Positions 1-6,135 of a DNA stretch of 7,066 nucleotides are shown in pieces. The position numbers were made by a program, and so were the translations under genes. Each line of letters starts with the position of its first letter. Positions within the stretch are counted from its first letter, which is position 1. Source of the DNA: Accumulibacter sp. (GTDB taxonomy: Bacteria; Pseudomonadota; Gammaproteobacteria; Burkholderiales; Rhodocyclaceae); NCBI GenBank assembly GCA_031267455.1, contig JAIRZC010000182.1, positions 1 to 7,066 of the forward strand. Direction: 5' to 3'. The notes under the pieces are model-generated. The model was not told the origin of the DNA. It saw only the letters and a list, made by a program, of their open reading frames with translations, and did not search any database.

Positions 1-590
1 AGCTTGAAAACCTTGAGCTTTCCCGTCGCGGGGACATGCGGGCCGCGGCACAGGTCGACAAAATCGCCCTGGCGGTAAAGCGAGATTTCCTGATCTTCGG
101 GAATCGATGCGATCAACTCAGCCTTGTAGCGCTCGCCCATCGATTCGAAATAAGCGATCGCGTCGCCACGCTTCCAGACTTCGCGCGCGATCGGAATATT
201 CTTTTTCGCAAGCTCAACCATCCGCCCTTCTATCGCGGAAAGGTCTTCGGGCGTAAAAGAACGCTCGAACGAAAAATCGTAGTAGAAGCCATTTTCAATG
301 ACCGGGCCGATCGTGACCTGCGCGTTGGGGAAGAGTTGCTTGACCGCGTGCGCCAGAAGGTGGGCGGTTGAATGACGGATGATTTCCAGACCGTCGGTGT
401 CTTTTTCTGTAAGGATCAAAAGTCTCGCGTCGTTTTCAACCCGGAACGACATGTCGACCAGATGACCATCGATCTTCCCTGCAAGCGCTGCTTTTGCCAA
501 GCCGGCGCCGATGCTTCTAGCAACATCGTCGACCGACGCTGGCTCGGCGAATTGACGCCGAGAACCGTCAGGCAGGGTAATAATCGGCAT
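1..590 (-). CDS. thrS: Threonine-tRNA ligase, N-terminal 196 residues (partial at left edge)
   Basis: Cytoplasmic class II synthetase that charges tRNA-Thr with threonine. Only the N-terminal part lies here. Reading leftward from ATG 590-588 gives [12 protein letters not shown], the usual start of the TGS domain (about residues 1-62). The editing domain follows, with the zinc-like HSTAH motif (His73, His77), [12 protein letters not shown] near 95-106, and the LCRGPH motif with Cys181 and His185; this domain removes serine mischarged on tRNA-Thr. The frame stays open to position 3, where the catalytic core would begin just outside the window. ATG 590 is chosen because family members start at the equivalent residue. 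The frame is open further upstream (GTG at 638), but those residues do not resemble the family. No Shine-Dalgarno sequence is visible before ATG. The gene follows a 330-bp gap on the same strand as rsmI and the methyltransferase gene, so it probably has its own promoter. The family assignment is very secure. Confidence 0.97.
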   Translation of the reverse strand, partial: MPIITLPDGSRRQFAEPASVDDVARSIGAGLAKAALAGKIDGHLVDMSFRVENDARLLILTEKDTDGLEIIRHSTAHLLAHAVKQLFPNAQVTIGPVIENGFYYDFSFERSFTPEDLSAIEGRMVELAKKNIPIAREVWKRGDAIAYFESMGERYKAELIASIPEDQEISLYRQGDFVDLCRGPHVPATGKLKVFK

Positions 591-640
591 ATATTTTGAT
601 TCTGAGATATTGATTCTTGAAACGAATGCTCCATCCACAT

Positions 641-675
641 TCGCGAAAACCGGAAAATCGCGAATTCCGGCTTTT
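641..675 (-). repeat. Imperfect direct repeat and hairpin in thrS leader
   Basis: TCGCGAAAACCGG (641-653) and TCGCGAATTCCGG (658-670) agree at 11 of 13 positions, 17 bp apart. Within the same stretch CCGGAA (650-655) and TTCCGG (665-670) can form a 6-bp stem with a 9-nt loop, followed on the thrS-coding strand by TTTT. It could be a weak attenuator, a protein-binding site or chance. It lies about 55-80 nt before the thrS start. Confidence 0.3.
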
Positions 676-802
676 ATCGATTCCGCTCATAAATCGCTCA
701 CGCCGCGAAGATGAACCACTTTGAGCGTGGATGCACGATCAAGCGGCTTTGACGCGGAGCATTTTGGAATGGAACTCTCCCTAAGCTATATTAAAGCTTG
801 CC

Positions 803-831
803 AGTATAGCCCAGCCGAAAAAATTTAGCCA
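803..831 (-). promoter_or_regulatory. Possible sigma70-type promoter for thrS
   Basis: On the minus strand, TATACT (808-803) matches the -10 consensus at five of six bases. A weak -35, TGGCTA (831-826, three of six), lies 17 bp upstream. Transcription would start near 796, giving a leader of about 205 nt before the thrS ATG. An inverted repeat AAGCT-N7-AGCTT (783-787 and 795-799) straddles that point and could be an operator. This is a pattern match only, and the weak -35 keeps confidence low. Confidence 0.33.
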
Positions 832-920
832 CTCCTCGCCATCTCTTCATCCCGTGGGTAAAAAACCCTGCTGGAAAACACTGGATGATGGCCGTTCGAT
901 GGACTCGGGCGGGCACCGCG

Positions 921-1442
921 TCAATCCGGCGAATCCGTCCCGGACGCGCCGCGAGAAGCGGGTTCGAAAGGCTTGATCCGCGGCAACCAGCGTGGCACCT
1001 CGCGCTTGTACGCCAGATAGTCCGGCCCGAAACGGTTTTCGAGGCTTTTTTCCTCGACGAAGGGAAAATAGAGCATATTGCCCCCGAGAAACAACGCGAA
1101 GATGCCCATGGGAAGCCAGGAATTCAGCAGCAATGCTTCGGCGATCAGCAAGGTCAGCACGCTCGTTATCATCGGATTCCTCACGTGTCGGTAAGGGCCT
1201 TCGACGACCAGGTACTTTGGCGGAGTCCAAGGCGCCGCCGTTCCCCGCCCCTTTTTCGCGAAAAGCCACATCGTCCAGGCGGCAAGCGACAAACCGACGC
1301 ACAGAAGAACGCAGCCCGCGGTAAATAGAGGGATCGAACTGAATTCCCAGCGATAATCCGCAAGATAAAGTGCCAGCGCCGGGAAAAAAACGAGAACGCT
1401 TCCCGGCAGGATGAGTATTGTCCTGACCCATTCGAAAAACAT
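921..1442 (-). CDS. Isoprenylcysteine/phospholipid methyltransferase-superfamily membrane protein
   Basis: A 173-residue inner-membrane protein that by family probably transfers a methyl group from S-adenosylmethionine; the substrate cannot be read from sequence. Hydrophobic stretches at about residues 7-28, 36-61, 91-109 and 112-127 look like three or four membrane segments. The diagnostic region is GPYRHVRNPM (82-91), then EEKSLENRFGPDYLAY (130-145) and VPRWLPR (149-155). This is the C-terminal SAM-binding signature shared by ICMT-like and PEMT-like bacterial enzymes, and the length is normal for the family. ATG 1442 is chosen because AAGGGGG (1456-1450) lies 7 nt upstream, one of the two clearest ribosome binding sites in the window. 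It starts 43 bp after the rsmI stop on the same strand, so cotranscription is likely. A longer open frame overlapping it (847-1449) lacks family features and is a shadow. Family secure, exact function unknown. Confidence 0.9.
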   Translation of the reverse strand: MFFEWVRTILILPGSVLVFFPALALYLADYRWEFSSIPLFTAGCVLLCVGLSLAAWTMWLFAKKGRGTAAPWTPPKYLVVEGPYRHVRNPMITSVLTLLIAEALLLNSWLPMGIFALFLGGNMLYFPFVEEKSLENRFGPDYLAYKREVPRWLPRIKPFEPASRGASGTDSPD

Positions 1443-1466
1443 AGTTCATCCCCCTTGCCGCATTCT

Positions 1467-1486
1467 CCTTTCCGCGAGGGGAAAGT
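1467..1486 (-). other. Intercistronic hairpin after rsmI stop codon
   Basis: Immediately after the rsmI TGA, CTTTCC (1485-1480) can pair with GGAAAG (1473-1468) around a 6-nt loop. No T-run follows, so it is not a normal intrinsic terminator. It may affect mRNA stability or expression of the downstream methyltransferase gene. The stem is short and could be chance. Confidence 0.3.
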
Positions 1487-2346
1487 CAAGCGGAGTTCCC
1501 ATCATCCGTATCCCTATACGCGAGCGCGTGCTCGTAAAGCAGCTTTTTCCCCGCGCCGGTCATCGCGTGCGTGAGTCTCGCGGCCTGACTGACGGACAGC
1601 CCATCGTCGAGCAGGATGCGCAGTACGCGTTCGCTCTCGTCGCTATCGACGGAAGCTTTCGATGCTCCGAGCAGCAGGACAAATTCGCCGCGTCGTCGGT
1701 TCTCGTCGGCGCGCAGCCAAGCCGGCGCTTCGCAAAGCGGACACGTGTATATCGTCTCGAAGAGCTTGGTCAGTTCCCGAGCCAGGACGAGCACGCGATC
1801 TTTTTCGAAAATCGCGGCCATCTCGTCGAGCGTCTCAAGGATGCGATGCGGCGCTTCGTAAAAAACGATCGTATAGGGGATCTTGAGCAAATTCCGCAGC
1901 GCATCTCCACGCGCCTTGGTCTTGGGCGGCAAAAAGCCGTAAAAAAGAAAGCGCGGATCGGGAAAACCCGCCCCCGAGAATGCGGTAACCGCCGCGCATG
2001 GTCCCGGAAGCGGAACGATCCGGAATCCGGCGTCACGCGCGCGCGCGACGAGCCGCGAACCGGGGTCGGAAACTGCCGGTGTTCCGGCATCGGAAACGAG
2101 TGCTACCGACTCGCCCTTTTCGAGACAACCAAGAACACGCGACGCGGCGCTCTCCTCGTTGTGCGCATGCAGGGCGAAAATATGCGCCGCAGTGCCGATG
2201 CGTTTCAAAAGCGGCGCGCTGTGCCGCGTATCCTCGGCGGCGATCCACTTGACCCCGCGAAGCGTTTCGACCGCGCGATGCGTGATGTCATCCAGATTAC
2301 CGATCGGAGTCGGGACAACATATAATACGGGAGATTCTTCTGTCAT
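1486..2346 (-). CDS. rsmI: 16S rRNA (cytidine1402-2'-O)-methyltransferase RsmI
   Basis: Methylates the 2'-hydroxyl of C1402 in the decoding centre of 16S rRNA, using S-adenosylmethionine, in the cytoplasm. The 286-residue product belongs to the tetrapyrrole-methylase-fold (SpoU-unrelated) RsmI/YraL family and equals the length I recall for E. coli. Diagnostic motifs in order: VVPTPIGNLDDIT (10-22), AAEDTRHS (36-43), LVSDAGTPAVSDPG (83-96), PLPGPCAA (112-119), FYGFLPPK (135-142), FYEAPHR (162-168), LARELTK (188-194) and ENRRRGEF (215-222). ATG 2346 gives the usual short lead into the first motif. ATG 2382 is in frame and would add 12 residues (MFAEDLGAQRKE); neither start has a well-spaced Shine-Dalgarno sequence. 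Residues 202-205 read CPLC, unusual at this spot. It is divergent from yraN, a pairing common in Betaproteobacteria, and lies upstream of the methyltransferase gene at 921-1442. Confidence 0.96.
   Translation of the reverse strand: MTEESPVLYVVPTPIGNLDDITHRAVETLRGVKWIAAEDTRHSAPLLKRIGTAAHIFALHAHNEESAASRVLGCLEKGESVALVSDAGTPAVSDPGSRLVARARDAGFRIVPLPGPCAAVTAFSGAGFPDPRFLFYGFLPPKTKARGDALRNLLKIPYTIVFYEAPHRILETLDEMAAIFEKDRVLVLARELTKLFETIYTCPLCEAPAWLRADENRRRGEFVLLLGASKASVDSDESERVLRILLDDGLSVSQAARLTHAMTGAGKKLLYEHALAYRDTDDGNSA
2297..2326 (+). promoter_or_regulatory. Possible yraN promoter inside rsmI
   Basis: TATAAT (2321-2326) is a perfect -10 hexamer on the plus strand. A weak -35, TTACCG (2297-2302, three of six), lies 18 bp upstream. 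Transcription would start near 2333, leaving about a 48-nt leader before the yraN ATG. The site falls in the first codons of rsmI (Val-Leu-Tyr-Val), where the codons GTA, TTA, TAT and GTT are notably AT-rich for this gene. Sequence match only. Confidence 0.4.
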
Positions 2347-2380
2347 CTCTTTGCGTTGGGCACCTAAATCTTCGGCAAAC

Positions 2381-2746
2381 ATGGACAACGATAGCACGAG
2401 TGGAGCCGGCCGGCACGCCGAGCAAATCGCCGCGCGCTTTCTCGAAAAGCGCGCGCTGTCCGTCATCGAACGGAATTACCGTTGTAAGGTCGGAGAAATC
2501 GATCTTATCTGCAAAGACGGCGCAAGCCTCGTATTCGTCGAAGTCCGCCTGCGGAAAAACAGCGCTTTCGGCGGCGCTGCCGCGAGCATTACCCCGGATA
2601 AGCAACGGAAAATCGCCCGCGCGGCTCAGCATTACCTCACCGCGAAACGAAAAATCGGTGTTATCTGCCGTTTCGATTGTGTCGTCCTCGATTCGCTCGA
2701 TAAAAACTCCGTGGAATGGATCCGCAATGCCTTTTTCGCTGAATGA
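2381..2746 (+). CDS. yraN: YraN/UPF0102 family endonuclease-like protein
   Basis: A 121-residue cytoplasmic protein of the UPF0102 family, which has a restriction-endonuclease-like (PD-(D/E)XK) fold but no settled cellular role. The core reads GRHAEQIAARFLEKR (10-24), ERNYRCKVGEIDLI (30-43), LVFVEVR (50-56), FGGAAASITPDKQRKI (near 61-76) and ends VEWIRNAF. Putative metal-site residues are Glu39, Asp41 and Glu54. The position after EV is Arg rather than the Lys seen in many members; I recall Arg also in E. coli YraN, so this is not a lesion. ATG 2381 is chosen because it leaves a normal short lead before the conserved core; the frame is open much further upstream, but that part is antisense to rsmI. 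There is no obvious Shine-Dalgarno sequence. A 10-bp perfect inverted repeat (2431-2440 and 2446-2455) lies in codons 17-25 and could hinder early translation. Confidence 0.93.
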   Translation: MDNDSTSGAGRHAEQIAARFLEKRALSVIERNYRCKVGEIDLICKDGASLVFVEVRLRKNSAFGGAAASITPDKQRKIARAAQHYLTAKRKIGVICRFDCVVLDSLDKNSVEWIRNAFFAE

Positions 2747-2782
2747 TCCCTTTTCCAATCGCCCACGCCTTTGTCGATCGTA

Positions 2783-2799
2783 GACGGTGGTGAACCGTC
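2783..2799 (+). terminator. Weak hairpin in convergent gap between yraN and 103-residue gene
   Basis: GACGGT (2783-2788) and ACCGTC (2794-2799) form a 6-bp stem with a 5-nt loop, 36 nt after the yraN stop. What follows is ATTTAT, which is only a poor U-tract, so termination is uncertain. In the opposite direction no T-run follows. The rest of the 159-bp gap (2747-2905) shows nothing else I can name. Confidence 0.3.
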
Positions 2800-2905
2800 A
2801 TTTATGGACGAATGAGCGATTTACGAGATTCACGCTCGAATCGTGGGATATTGTCTGCGATACAGGAAGGAGAAGGGCGAGCTTTTCGCTCATCGATGGA
2901 GAAAA

Positions 2906-3217
2906 TCAGGCGTTCCCCGATGGCTCGATCGGACGTTTGGGGCGCCGGTGCTGGCGTTTGAGCGGACGCCCTTCTTTCCGCGGCTTGTTTTCGGGCGCCT
3001 GACGGGCTTCCACCGCGAATTTCGCGCCCGGGAAACTGCGTGTCCCTTGAGTGTTTTTCCATTCGGACTGCGGTTTTTCGCGATTGCCCGGTGCCGTTCG
3101 GATTTCGAGTTCGTTCAACTCGTCCCATTCTTCGTCGGTGCGATCCCGTTCAGGGATGGCCAAAAGCTCGCGCATCCGGCGGCGCAAGTCACTGGTCTGC
3201 AGGTCGTTCTCGTTCAT
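2906..3217 (-). CDS. Unrecognised 103-residue protein, acidic N-half and basic C-half
   Basis: I do not recognise this family. The first half is hydrophilic and probably helical, reading DLRRRMRELLAIPERDRT and then DEEWDELNELEI; it looks like genuine protein and is rich in Asp and Glu. The second half (from about residue 44) is low in hydrophobic residues and rich in Lys, Arg, Pro and Gln, ending with RPLKRQHRRPKRPIEP, which suggests a disordered nucleic-acid-binding or RNA/ribosome-associated tail. There is no signal peptide and no membrane segment. The start is ATG 3217; no strong Shine-Dalgarno precedes it. A good promoter (3313-3341) points at it. Two overlapping alternatives, minus 2802-3128 and plus 2843-3313, are less protein-like and the plus one is antisense. 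It is convergent to yraN and divergent from prfB. That this frame is coding is likely; its function is unknown. Confidence 0.68.
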   Translation of the reverse strand: MNENDLQTSDLRRRMRELLAIPERDRTDEEWDELNELEIRTAPGNREKPQSEWKNTQGTRSFPGAKFAVEARQAPENKPRKEGRPLKRQHRRPKRPIEPSGNA

Positions 3218-3290
3218 GTGGCATCACTAATTTTCAATCTGCACCCGCAACCGGGCAAAACGGCACGAAGGCAGAAGTCCAAAACCCGAC

Positions 3291-3309
3291 TCCCCTGCCT
3301 TTCCCCTGC
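3291..3309. repeat. 8-bp direct repeat with 11-bp period at promoter start point
   Basis: TCCCCTGC occurs at 3291-3298 and again at 3302-3309. The repeats are 11 bp apart, about one helical turn, and overlap the predicted start of the leftward transcript. This spacing fits a regulator binding one DNA face, but with only two copies it may be chance. Confidence 0.35.
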
Positions 3310-3312
3310 TTG

Positions 3313-3341
3313 ATTATCCCACTGAAAGAGGAGGTTTCCAA
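3313..3341 (-). promoter_or_regulatory. Sigma70-type promoter for the 103-residue gene
   Basis: On the minus strand TTGGAA (3341-3336, four of six) and GATAAT (3318-3313, five of six) are separated by exactly 17 bp. This is the best complete promoter match seen in the window. Transcription would start near 3306 and give a leader of about 89 nt before ATG 3217. A direct repeat (3291-3298 and 3302-3309) lies at the start point. Confidence 0.55.
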
Positions 3342-3383
3342 CTGACAAGTGTTTTTGATGAAAAACCAAAATTCGCCGAAAGC

Positions 3384-3413
3384 TTCGCGAGGGCGACTCA
3401 CTCCCTATATAAT
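3384..3413 (+). promoter_or_regulatory. Possible prfB promoter
   Basis: TATAAT (3408-3413) is a perfect -10 element. The best -35 is weak: TTCGCG (3384-3389, 18-bp spacer, three of six). Transcription would begin near 3420, about 20 nt before the prfB ATG at 3441, leaving a leader too short for much structure and without a clear Shine-Dalgarno sequence. Confidence 0.4.
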
Positions 3414-3440
3414 AAGTTTTTTCCTTCTTCTGAAAAACGC

Positions 3441-4545
3441 ATGGAAGCCGAACAAGTCAACCAGATCGCCAATCGTCTCGCGGATATCGCTCAGCGCGCC
3501 GTGGAACTCCGGAGGTATCTTTGAATACGATCGGAAATCCGATCAGCTGAACGCGGTACAACGCGAACTCGAGAATCCGAGGGTCTGGGACAACCCAGAG
3601 CGAGCCCAGGCGCTTTCAAAGGAAAAAAGCGCGCTTGAAGATGTCATCCTGACTCTTGATCGCATAGAGAGTGGCTTGAAAGACGCGAATGAACTTTTTG
3701 ACATGGCGCGCGAGGAAGACGACGAAGCGACTCTGCTCTCGCTCGTCTCCGATGTCGACGTGGTCGAAAAATCGGTCGCTGCGCTTGAGTTTCGCCGTAT
3801 GTTCAACAATCCCGCTGACCCGCTCAATTGCTTCGTCGACATTCAGGCCGGCGCGGGCGGAACAGAAGCTCAGGACTGGGCATCGATGCTCCTGCGCATG
3901 TACATCAGGTACGGTGAGCGCAAGGGCTATGTCGTCGAGGTTCTCGAGGAATCCGAGGGAGATGTCGCGGGAATCAAGACGGCTACGATCAAGTTCTCGG
4001 GGGGGTATTGCTTTGGAATATTTCGTTCCGAAACGGGTATTCATCGGCTCGTTCGCAAATCGCCCTTTGATTCGAACGCGCGCCGGCACACGAGTTTTGC
4101 TTCGGTCTTTGTCTACCCGGAAATCGACGACTCGTTCGAAGTCGGGGTCAACCCCGCCGACCTGCGAATCGACACCTACCGAGCATCGGGCGCCGGCGGG
4201 CAACACATCAACAAGACCGATTCTGCCGTCCGGATCACGCACCTTCCGAGCGGAATCGTCGTCCAATGCCAGAATGACCGTTCGCAGCACCGCAATCGCG
4301 CCGAAGCGATGGCGATGCTCAAATCCAGGCTTTACGATGTCGAACTGAGAAAGCGCCAGGCTGAACAGCAAAAGCTCGAGGATTCAAAAACCGATATCGG
4401 CTGGGGACACCAGATCCGTTCCTACGTGCTCGACCAGGCGCGCATCAAGGACCTGCGGACGAATATCGAAATCGGAAATACCCAGAGCGTTCTCGATGGC
4501 GACCTCGATCCATTCATCGAGGCCAGCCTGAAGCAGGGCGTGTAA
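3441..4545 (+). CDS. prfB: Peptide chain release factor 2, made by programmed +1 frameshift
   Basis: RF2 recognises UGA and UAA stop codons in the ribosomal A site and triggers peptide release. Translation from ATG 3441 reads [13 protein letters not shown] to RRYL (27 residues), then meets in-frame TGA 3522-3524. A +1 slip at CTT 3519-3521 resumes at GAA 3523, giving a 367-residue protein, close to the 365 of E. coli RF2. The stop-recognition tripeptide SPF is at 207-209 and the peptidyl-hydrolysis GGQ at 252-254 ([18 protein letters not shown]); both are intact. The C-terminal half reads strongly betaproteobacterial. A single uninterrupted frame from GTG 3349 would give 398 residues but its first 58 are out-of-frame nonsense. 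No clear Shine-Dalgarno precedes ATG 3441. lysS follows after 34 bp, the conserved prfB-lysS order. Confidence 0.97.
3511..3524 (+). promoter_or_regulatory. RF2 programmed frameshift signal
   Basis: An internal Shine-Dalgarno GGAGG (3511-3515), a three-base spacer TAT, the slippery codon CTT (3519-3521) and the stop TGA (3522-3524) are arranged as in the classic prfB recoding site. Low RF2 slows termination at UGA and favours the slip, so RF2 controls its own synthesis. The base after TGA is A here, whereas E. coli has C. All spacing elements are intact. Confidence 0.95.
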
Positions 4546-4579
4546 ACCCCATCCTCCATTTTCAACGCACCGGCGCGCC

Positions 4580-6085
4580 ATGTCAGAAAATTCGATCAAC
4601 ATTCCTGCGCAAGACGAAAACCACATTATCGCCGAACGCCGCGCGAAGCTTGCCGAATGGCGCGCCAACGGTAAAATCTACCCGAATGATTTCAAGCGCG
4701 AAATCGAAGCGGGCGAAATCTTCGAGCGCCATGGCCAAAAAAGCGGAGAAGAACTCACCGCATCCCCGGTAGAAGCGAGAATCGCTGGTCGTATCTTGTT
4801 AAAACGGGTGATGGGGAAGGCTTCGTTCGCCACACTTTCCGATTTCTCCGGACGCCTCCAGCTCTACGTCGCGCGCGATAAAGTCGGCGAGGATACCTAC
4901 GCCGCTTTCAAACGATGGGATATCGGTGACATCGTCGGCGCCGCCGGTCTCCTCTTTCGAACGAAGACTGGCGAATTGAGTCTCCAATGCGCTGAAATCC
5001 GGCTCCTGTCGAAATCCCTGCGTCCGTTGCCGGAAAAGTTCCACGGCTTGACCGACCCAGAGCAAAAATACCGGATGCGCTATCTTGATCTGATCATGAA
5101 TGCCCCAGCGCGCGAGGCATTCATCGCGCGAAGCCGCATCGTCCAGTCGATCCGCGACTTCATGATCGGCCGGGGCTTTCTTGAGGTCGAGACGCCGATG
5201 ATGCACCCCATCCCCGGCGGCGCGGCAGCGCGCCCTTTCGTGACACGCCATAACGCGCTCGACATGCCGCTCTATCTGCGCATCGCGCCCGAACTCTATC
5301 TGAAAAGGCTGATCGTCGGCGGTTTCGAAAAAGTCTTCGAAATGAATCGCAACTTCCGGAATGAGGGAATGAGCCCGCGTCACAATCCGGAATTCACGAT
5401 GATGGAATTCTACGAGGCGTATTCCGAATACCAAAAACTGATGGACTTCACCGAAGAAATCCTGCGCCATGCCGCGCGATTCGCGCTCGGAAAGGAATGC
5501 TTCGAGTACCAGGGGCGAACGATCGATTTTTCAAAGCCTTTCGAGCGTCTGACGCTCACACGGGCGATCATGAAGCATCACCCGCGTTGCACCGAAGAGC
5601 AACTCTCCGATCCAAGTTGGCTCCGCGCGGAACTTATCGCGATGAACGCCAAAATCAAGCCGGAGATGGAAGTTGGCGCGTTGCAACTTTTGATGTTCGA
5701 AGAAACGGCGGAAGCGCAGCTCTGGAAGCCGACCTTCGTCGTCGGCTACCCTTCCGAAGTCAGCCCACTGGCGCGGCGCAGCGACGAAAATCCGCTTCTC
5801 ACCGACCGTTTCGAGCTTTTCATCGCCGGTAGGGAAATCGCCAACGGTTTTTCCGAACTCAACGATCCCGAGGACCAGGCAGAACGCTTTCTTGCGCAAG
5901 CCAAGGCAAAGGATACTGGGGACGAAGAAGCGATGTACTACGACGCGGACTATATTCGCGCCCTGGAATACGGCATGCCGCCGTCGGGCGGCTGCGGTAT
6001 TGGAATCGATCGCTTTGTCATGCTGTTGACCGACTCGGCCAACATCCGCGACGTCATTCTCTTTCCGCAAATGCGGCCGGAATAA
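4580..6085 (+). CDS. lysS: Lysine-tRNA ligase, class II
   Basis: Cytoplasmic class II synthetase that charges tRNA-Lys using ATP. The 501-residue product is full length for the family. The N-terminal region begins [20 protein letters not shown] and PNDFKRE; an OB-fold anticodon-binding domain covers about 65-150 ([30 protein letters not shown]). [19 protein letters not shown] leads into the catalytic domain. Motif 1 is around [12 protein letters not shown] (204-215), motif 2 contains FRNEG (259-263) followed by [11 protein letters not shown], and motif 3 is GGCGIGIDR (470-478). [19 protein letters not shown] is also typical. All catalytic motifs are intact. ATG 4580 fits the family start, although no Shine-Dalgarno sequence is visible; the upstream region even contains CCTCC. 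The 34-bp gap to prfB suggests cotranscription. No terminator with a T-run follows the stop. Confidence 0.98.
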   Translation: MSENSINIPAQDENHIIAERRAKLAEWRANGKIYPNDFKREIEAGEIFERHGQKSGEELTASPVEARIAGRILLKRVMGKASFATLSDFSGRLQLYVARDKVGEDTYAAFKRWDIGDIVGAAGLLFRTKTGELSLQCAEIRLLSKSLRPLPEKFHGLTDPEQKYRMRYLDLIMNAPAREAFIARSRIVQSIRDFMIGRGFLEVETPMMHPIPGGAAARPFVTRHNALDMPLYLRIAPELYLKRLIVGGFEKVFEMNRNFRNEGMSPRHNPEFTMMEFYEAYSEYQKLMDFTEEILRHAARFALGKECFEYQGRTIDFSKPFERLTLTRAIMKHHPRCTEEQLSDPSWLRAELIAMNAKIKPEMEVGALQLLMFEETAEAQLWKPTFVVGYPSEVSPLARRSDENPLLTDRFELFIAGREIANGFSELNDPEDQAERFLAQAKAKDTGDEEAMYYDADYIRALEYGMPPSGGCGIGIDRFVMLLTDSANIRDVILFPQMRPE

Positions 6086-6135
6086 ATAGGCAGGTGTGTG
6101 GATGGTACATGTAATCTATTAGCAAAGGGAATGAT

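Larger units (their letters stand above)
591..920. other. Gene-free interval: thrS leader and 3' flank of methyltransferase gene
   Basis: No convincing coding sequence is present on either strand. Reading on the minus strand towards thrS, it holds a possible promoter (803-831), a short inverted repeat at the likely transcription start (783-799), an imperfect 13-bp direct repeat (641-653 and 658-670) and a 6-bp hairpin followed by four T (670-646). No T-box motif and no tRNA-like structure was recognised. A clear terminator for the methyltransferase gene ending at 921 is not visible: a T6 run exists on the minus strand near 860, but no stable stem precedes it. Confidence 0.6.

Noticed and set aside
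36..599. Plus-strand frames opposite thrS
   Set aside because: The minus strand encodes a continuous, recognisable ThrRS N-terminus.
840..880. T6 run as a terminator for the methyltransferase gene
   Set aside because: The bases before it do not form a stable GC stem; only the tiny GGGT/ACCC pairing around the T-run is possible.
847..1449. Minus-strand frame of 200 codons overlapping the methyltransferase gene
   Set aside because: Out of frame with the recognised SAM-methyltransferase motifs and very rich in Arg.
1411..2325. Plus-strand open frame of 304 codons
   Set aside because: Entirely antisense to rsmI, arginine-rich and without family features; a product of GC-rich codon structure.
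2347..2460. rsmI promoter within yraN
   Set aside because: The best -10 like element (TATCGT on the minus strand near 2390) lacks a plausible -35, so no call is made.
2843..3313. Plus-strand frame of 156 codons opposite the 103-residue gene
   Set aside because: Phe- and Val-rich in the places where the minus strand encodes Glu/Asp, as expected of an antisense reading; the minus frame has more protein-like composition and a better promoter.
3349..3522. Uninterrupted 398-residue reading of prfB from GTG 3349
   Set aside because: Its first 58 residues do not resemble RF2 and lie out of frame with the real N-terminus, which starts at 3441 and joins by frameshift.
3616..4371. Minus-strand open frame of 251 codons
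   Set aside because: Antisense to prfB, whose sense product is unmistakable.
4799..6070. Long minus-strand frames of 223 and 179 codons
   Set aside because: Antisense to lysS and mirror its codons; no independent protein signal.
6086..6135. Promoter or terminator between lysS and the lipoprotein gene
   Set aside because: TAATCT at 6112 has no -35 at proper spacing, and no stem with a T-run is present.
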